From Ascidiaceihabitans sp. (GTDB taxonomy: Bacteria; Pseudomonadota; Alphaproteobacteria; Rhodobacterales; Rhodobacteraceae), in contig JALZUL010000286.1 in the NCBI GenBank assembly GCA_023301665.1, positions 1-18,614 of the forward strand: a stretch of DNA of 18,614 nucleotides. The letters are read 5' to 3'. The stretch's first letter is position 1. Every line of letters starts with the position of its first letter. A program made the position numbers and the translations under genes. Of the stretch, positions 14,972 to 18,614 are shown one piece after another. The notes beneath the pieces were generated by a model. The model did no database searches, had not been told where the DNA came from, and worked only from the letters and a program-made list of their open reading frames with translations.

Positions 14972-16363
14972 ATGACAGACAAAACCAGTAACACCATGTG
15001 GGGCGGCCGCTTTGCCGCTGGTCCAGACGCGATTATGGAAGCAATTAATGCATCCATCGGCTTTGACCAGCGCATGGCAGCCCAAGATATCGCAGGCTCG
15101 CGCGCCCATGCCGCAATGTTAGCAGCAACAGGCATCCTGACAGATACCGATGCTGAAGCCATTCGGGAAGGCCTCCTCACGGTCTTGTCAGAAATTGAAG
15201 GCGGGACATTTCAGTTCTCAACCGCTTTGGAAGACATCCACATGAACGTGGAAAGCCGTCTGAAAGAAATTATTGGCGAGCCAGCAGGGCGCTTGCACAC
15301 CGGGCGTTCGCGCAACGACCAAGTGGCAACCGACTTTAAATTATAGGTTCGCGACCAGTTTGACGCCGCCGAAGCAGGGTTGTTGGCCTTGATCAACGCA
15401 CTGTTGTCTCAGGCCGAGGCTGGCGCTGATTGGGTCATGCCGGGCTTTACCCACTTGCAAGTGGCGCAACCTGTAACATGGGGCCACCATATGATGGCCT
15501 ATGTTGAAATGTTTGGCCGCGATTTGTCCCGTGTGCGCGATGCGCGCAAGCGGATGAACGAATCCCCATTGGGTGCTGCAGCTCTGGCGGGCACGTCTTT
15601 CCCGATTGATCGTCACATGACAGCCGAAGCTTTGGGTTTTGATCGCCCTTCTGCCAATTCACTGGATGCGGTGTCTGATCGTGATTTCGCGCTCGAATTC
15701 CTAAGCGTGGCAAGCATCAGCGCAATGCACCTTTCACGCTTTGCCGAGGAGCTGGTGATTTGGTCGTCTGCGCAATTCCGCTTTGTGGCGTTGTCGGATC
15801 GCTTTTCCACTGGTTCATCCATCATGCCGCAAAAGAAAAATCCCGATGCGGCTGAATTGATCCGTGCCAAAGTGGGGCGCATTTACGGGGCCAACACTGG
15901 CCTGATGATGGTGATGAAGGGGCTACCGCTAACCTATTCCAAAGACATGCAAGAAGACAAAGAACAGGTCTTTGATGCTGCGGATTCATGGATGCTCGCA
16001 ATGGCCGCGATGGAAGGGATGGTCAAAGATATGACCGCCAATCGCGAAAGTTTGGCCGCTGCCGCAGCGACTGGCTTTAGCACCGCAACGGATTTGGCTG
16101 ACTGGCTGGTCCGCGTGTTGGGCATGCCATTCCGTGATGCACATCACGTCACGGGCGCATTGGTTGGCATGGCGGAAAGCAAGGGGTGTGATCTACCTGA
16201 CCTCACGCTTGAGGATATGCAATCAGAGCACGCTGCGATCACTGCTGAGGTATTTGATGTGTTGGGCGTGCAAAACTCGGTCAATTCGCGTATGTCTTAT
16301 GGCGGAACAGCACCTGCGCAAGTGCGCATTCAGGTGCAACGCTGGAAGGATGTACTGAAATGA
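14972..16363 (+). pseudogene. argH: argH, argininosuccinate lyase, interrupted by an in-frame amber codon
   Basis: Argininosuccinate lyase makes arginine and fumarate, the last step of arginine synthesis. The frame is complete over 463 sense positions, the family's usual length, except for TAG at 15344-15346 (codon 125). The preceding sequence ATDFKL is followed in E. coli ArgH by Trp (ATDLKLW), so one G-to-A change of TGG explains it. Catalytic parts are intact downstream: H161 in FTHLQ and the mobile-loop Ser in GSSIMPQKKNPD (S282/S283). As read, the products are a 124-residue N-terminal piece (14972-15346) and, only if translation restarts (e.g. TTG 15380), a roughly 327-residue remainder ending at 16363. 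TAG ends normal genes nearby (lysA, tlpA, the ABC ATPase), so it is a real stop here. It may be a recent mutation, a population variant or a base-call error. Confidence 0.88.
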
Positions 16364-16536
16364 TCCGTGCTTTGGCTTTCATAGGGCTTGTTGTGCTCGC
16401 GGCATGCGGGGCTGACGGTGAGCCAATTACGCCCTCGTTAAATGCGGGACTTTCTGTTGGCAGCAGCGGTGTGAATACGAACGTAAGCGTTGGCGCGAAA
16501 AGCGGTCCTGTGGCTATAAACATAGGGCTGTTTTAA
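16360..16536 (+). CDS. Small lipoprotein, 58 residues
   Basis: This short gene overlaps the argH stop by ATGA (16360-16363) and encodes 58 residues. The N-terminus MIRALAFIGLVVLAAC is a lipoprotein signal with lipobox LAAC, lipidated at C16, so the mature product is only about 43 residues. The rest is Gly/Ser/Val-rich (LNAGLSVGSSGVNTNVSVGA) with alternating beta-like residues and ends NIGLF. I do not recognise a family. Small lipoproteins between argH and lysA are usual in roseobacters. Translation is probably coupled to argH, so the amber codon in argH may also lower its expression. Confidence 0.8.
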   Translation: MIRALAFIGLVVLAACGADGEPITPSLNAGLSVGSSGVNTNVSVGAKSGPVAINIGLF

Positions 16537-16582
16537 AGGCGGATCGCGTCAACTCTAAGCTAATCAAGGACAGGATATAGTT

Positions 16583-16750
16583 TTGAAAAAGATATTTTTG
16601 ATTGCTTTATGTGTAGGGCTTGCTGGCTGTGCCGGTTCGTCAAAGCACACGGGTTCCAATGGCACGAGTTCTGCAAAGGAAACCCAAACCAAACCAACGG
16701 GTGTGCGGGTTTCGGGTGAAGCCCGATTTGGCGTTGTTTACGGTAGTTAA
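16583..16750 (+). CDS. Second small lipoprotein, 55 residues, TTG start
   Basis: A 55-residue product starts at TTG with AGGA (16572-16575) seven bases upstream; no in-frame ATG gives the signal peptide. The N-terminus MKKIFLIALCVGLAGC is a textbook lipoprotein signal with lipobox LAGC (C16). The mature part is Ser/Thr/Lys-rich, then GVRVSGEARFGVVYGS. Its stop codon is immediately followed by the ATG of the DUF2834 gene, without a spare base, so the two are likely co-translated. No function can be assigned. It resembles the preceding lipoprotein in size and layout, but too weakly to call a duplication. Confidence 0.72.
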   Translation: MKKIFLIALCVGLAGCAGSSKHTGSNGTSSAKETQTKPTGVRVSGEARFGVVYGS

Positions 16751-17068
16751 ATGTCACCTTTACGTATGATTTATTTGGCGCTCGCGATTTGGGGTGCCGT
16801 CCATCCGATGTACTATTTCTTGACGTGGTTTAAAGCCAATGGCTTTGATCTGATGGGGATGGTGGATGCATGGCACGTCAATGCCGCCTCAAGCGGTTTG
16901 GTTTGGGATCTCACAATTGCATTTGTCGCCCTGACGGTCTGGATCATTGCCGAGGTCGCGGTGCGCCGCAACTGGATCGCGTTGGTCGCGATACCAGCTA
17001 CACTTTGCATCGGTGTCAGCTGTGGCCTGCCACTTTATCTCTTTTTGCGCACGCGACCTGTAACTTAA
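16751..17068 (+). CDS. DUF2834 family integral membrane protein
   Basis: This 105-residue inner-membrane protein has three membrane segments (about 7-27, 50-70 and 74-98). The pattern matches the DUF2834 family: a WGAVHPMYYF motif early, AWHVNAASSGLVWDL in the loop, and GVSCGLPLYLFLR at the end. The function of the family is unknown. It starts directly after the stop of the second lipoprotein gene and lies 47 bp before lysA; this placement between argH and lysA is usual in Rhodobacteraceae. Confidence 0.85.
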   Translation: MSPLRMIYLALAIWGAVHPMYYFLTWFKANGFDLMGMVDAWHVNAASSGLVWDLTIAFVALTVWIIAEVAVRRNWIALVAIPATLCIGVSCGLPLYLFLRTRPVT

Positions 17069-17115
17069 GCGGCTTGCCATTGAATTGGGCCGCGTTTCGT
17101 GGCTAATGCGAAAGC

Positions 17116-18381
17116 ATGGATCATTTCTTGTATAAAAACGGCGCTCTGTACGCCGAAGATGTTCCGGTGGCCGAGATTGCCGCCGCCGTGGGCACGCCAT
17201 TTTATGTGTATTCCACTGCCACATTGCTGCGTCATTTCAAATTGTTCGATGATGCGCTTGAGGGCATGGACCATCTGGTTTGCTATGCGATGAAAGCAGC
17301 CAGCAACCAAGCGATCCTTAAGACATTGGGCGACGCTGGGGCTGGTATGGATGTGGTTTCAGGTGGTGAGTACATGCGTGCGAAAGCCGCAGGCGTTCCG
17401 GGTGAGCGGATTGTGTTCTCTGGCGTTGGTAAAACCGCTGATGAAATTCGTCTTGCTCTGACAGGCGGCATTCGCCAGTTCAACGTCGAATCTGAGCCAG
17501 AAATGCAGGTGCTCAACAAGGTTGCGCTTGAATTGGGCGTCACTGCCCCGATCACAATTCGCGTCAATCCGGATGTAGATGCAAAAACCCATGCCAAGAT
17601 CGCAACGGGTAAATCCGAGAACAAGTTCGGTATCCCAATTTCACGTGCACGCGAAGTTTATGCGATGGCGGCGTCCTTAAAGGGGCTCGAAGTCGTTGGT
17701 ATCGACGTTCACATCGGCAGCCAATTGACCGACTTGACACCGTTTGAGCTTGCTTATGAAAAGGTTGCGGAACTTACCGAAGATCTGCGCGCACAGGGCC
17801 ATAACATCAAGCGCCTTGATCTGGGTGGCGGCTTGGGCATTCCTTATGAGCGTTCCAACACGGCACCGCCATTGCCACGAGATTACGGTGAAATGGTCAA
17901 ACGCAAGCTTGGACATCTTGGTTGCGAGATCGAGATTGAGCCAGGTCGTTTGATTGCGGGCAACGCGGGCCTAATGGTGAGCGAAGTGATCTATGTGAAA
18001 GAAGGCGAAGACCGCGAATTCTTGATCATTGACGGCGCAATGAATGATTTGATCCGCCCTGCAATGTACGAAGCACATCATGATATCGTGCCTGTCGTCG
18101 AACCCGTCGCTGGGATCGAAATGACCCAATATGATATCGTTGGTCCAGTTTGCGAATCTGGTGATACCTTTGCCAAACATCGCGCGATGCCGCCCTTGAA
18201 AGCCGGTGAGTTGATCGCATTTCGCAGTGCAGGTGCTTACGGTGCCGTTATGGCAAGCGAATACAACAGCCGCCCTCTGATTCCTGAGGTTTTGGTGCAC
18301 GGTGATCAATTTGCGGTTATCCGCCGACGGCCAACCCTTGAAGAAATGATAAATCGCGATACCATCCCAGAATGGCTCTAG
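17116..18381 (+). CDS. lysA: Diaminopimelate decarboxylase
   Basis: This 421-residue PLP enzyme decarboxylates meso-diaminopimelate to L-lysine, the last step of lysine synthesis. The fold-type III features are present: the Schiff-base lysine K60 in CYAMKA, DVHIGSQ with H199, the phosphate-binding GGGLG (237-241), EPGRLI, and the active-site CESGD (346-350) whose Cys comes from the partner subunit. The C-terminal half carries RSAGAYGAVMASEYNSRP as in other LysA proteins. The start at 17116 is the first ATG after an in-frame TAA at 17104, and no clear ribosome site precedes it. Length is normal and the gene looks intact; it ends in TAG. Confidence 0.96.
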   Translation: MDHFLYKNGALYAEDVPVAEIAAAVGTPFYVYSTATLLRHFKLFDDALEGMDHLVCYAMKAASNQAILKTLGDAGAGMDVVSGGEYMRAKAAGVPGERIVFSGVGKTADEIRLALTGGIRQFNVESEPEMQVLNKVALELGVTAPITIRVNPDVDAKTHAKIATGKSENKFGIPISRAREVYAMAASLKGLEVVGIDVHIGSQLTDLTPFELAYEKVAELTEDLRAQGHNIKRLDLGGGLGIPYERSNTAPPLPRDYGEMVKRKLGHLGCEIEIEPGRLIAGNAGLMVSEVIYVKEGEDREFLIIDGAMNDLIRPAMYEAHHDIVPVVEPVAGIEMTQYDIVGPVCESGDTFAKHRAMPPLKAGELIAFRSAGAYGAVMASEYNSRPLIPEVLVHGDQFAVIRRRPTLEEMINRDTIPEWL

Positions 18382-18418
18382 GCGTGATTTTGCGCTGATC
18401 AGGGCTGGGGTAGTGTAA

Positions 18419-18614
18419 ATGGCGTCAAATCTCTCCAATCATGGTGCTCAACGCGGTTTGAAAAGCTTGCGTTGGCCAGTACGGCTGACGTGGCTGGGGA
18501 TGTTTGCAGAACGTGCTGCATTGGCTCTTTGGCCATTGATGACCGTCGCACTCGTAGTTTTGGCAGTCTTGATGTTGGGGCTCCATGAATGGGCCAACGT
18601 TGAAACCGTGTGGG
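18419..18614 (+). CDS. Start of a TIGR02302/DUF4175-type membrane protein (cut by window end)
   Basis: The open frame runs from ATG 18419 off the window end, giving the first 65 residues. It has a basic N-terminus (QRGLKSLRWPVRLTWLGMFAER) and one hydrophobic segment at about 33-57, followed by HEWANVE. Together with its position 37 bp after lysA, this matches the large TIGR02302 (DUF4175) membrane protein found downstream of lysA in Rhodobacteraceae. A GGGG lies eight bases before the start. Only the N-terminus is seen, so the family call leans on gene order. Confidence 0.7.
   Translation, partial: MASNLSNHGAQRGLKSLRWPVRLTWLGMFAERAALALWPLMTVALVVLAVLMLGLHEWANVETVW

Noticed and set aside
14972..16363. 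TAG in argH as reassigned or programmed recoding codon
   Set aside because: TAG ends lysA, the tlpA-like gene and the ABC ATPase normally in this window, and no recoding structure is evident after the codon.

Overview
The window looks like chromosomal DNA of a marine alphaproteobacterium of the Roseobacter group (Rhodobacteraceae). The evidence is gene content and order: a stand-alone Hint-domain protein, a divergent tlpA/argH pair, then small lipoproteins, a DUF2834 membrane protein, lysA and a TIGR02302/DUF4175-type protein. The protein sequences also have an alphaproteobacterial character. No species is claimed. No tRNA, rRNA, insertion sequence, prophage or CRISPR array was seen.

Region 1 (about 1-9.7 kb, minus strand) is one long galactoside-utilisation operon. 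In transcription order it encodes a periplasmic sugar-binding protein, two ABC permeases, a GH4 alpha-galactosidase (melA), an SDR sugar 1-dehydrogenase, 2-dehydro-3-deoxygalactonokinase (dgoK), KDPGal aldolase (dgoA), an SMP-30 family lactonase and a GH42 beta-galactosidase. Together they import an oligosaccharide, cut alpha- and beta-galactosidic bonds, and oxidise galactose by the De Ley-Doudoroff route to pyruvate and glyceraldehyde 3-phosphate. Only galactonate dehydratase is absent from the window. The last six genes are joined by five consecutive 4-base ATGA overlaps.

Region 2 (9.7-11.7 kb, plus strand) is divergent and holds an IclR-family regulator followed 3 nt later by the ABC ATPase that should power the transporter. 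The shared intergenic region has a good sigma-70 promoter for the operon and two tandem palindromic motifs 20 bp apart over and just after its start point. This is the arrangement expected of a repressor site.

Region 3 (11.75-14.35 kb) holds a small conserved-type hypothetical protein, a divergent LpxR-like (DUF2219) outer-membrane lipid A deacylase homologue, and a Hint-domain protein. Several perfect palindromes and hairpins lie between them.

Region 4 (14.39-18.6 kb) is housekeeping: a TlpA-like thioredoxin (minus), then on the plus strand argH, two short lipoproteins, a DUF2834 protein, lysA, and the start of a TIGR02302/DUF4175-type membrane protein. argH carries an in-frame amber codon where the family normally has Trp, in an otherwise full-length 463-codon gene.

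The points most worth checking are the argH nonsense codon, the missing catalytic Lys (Asn instead) in the SDR dehydrogenase, the tandem operators, and the idea that paired alpha- and beta-galactosidases serve a mixed-linkage galactoside such as the algal galactolipid head group digalactosylglycerol.
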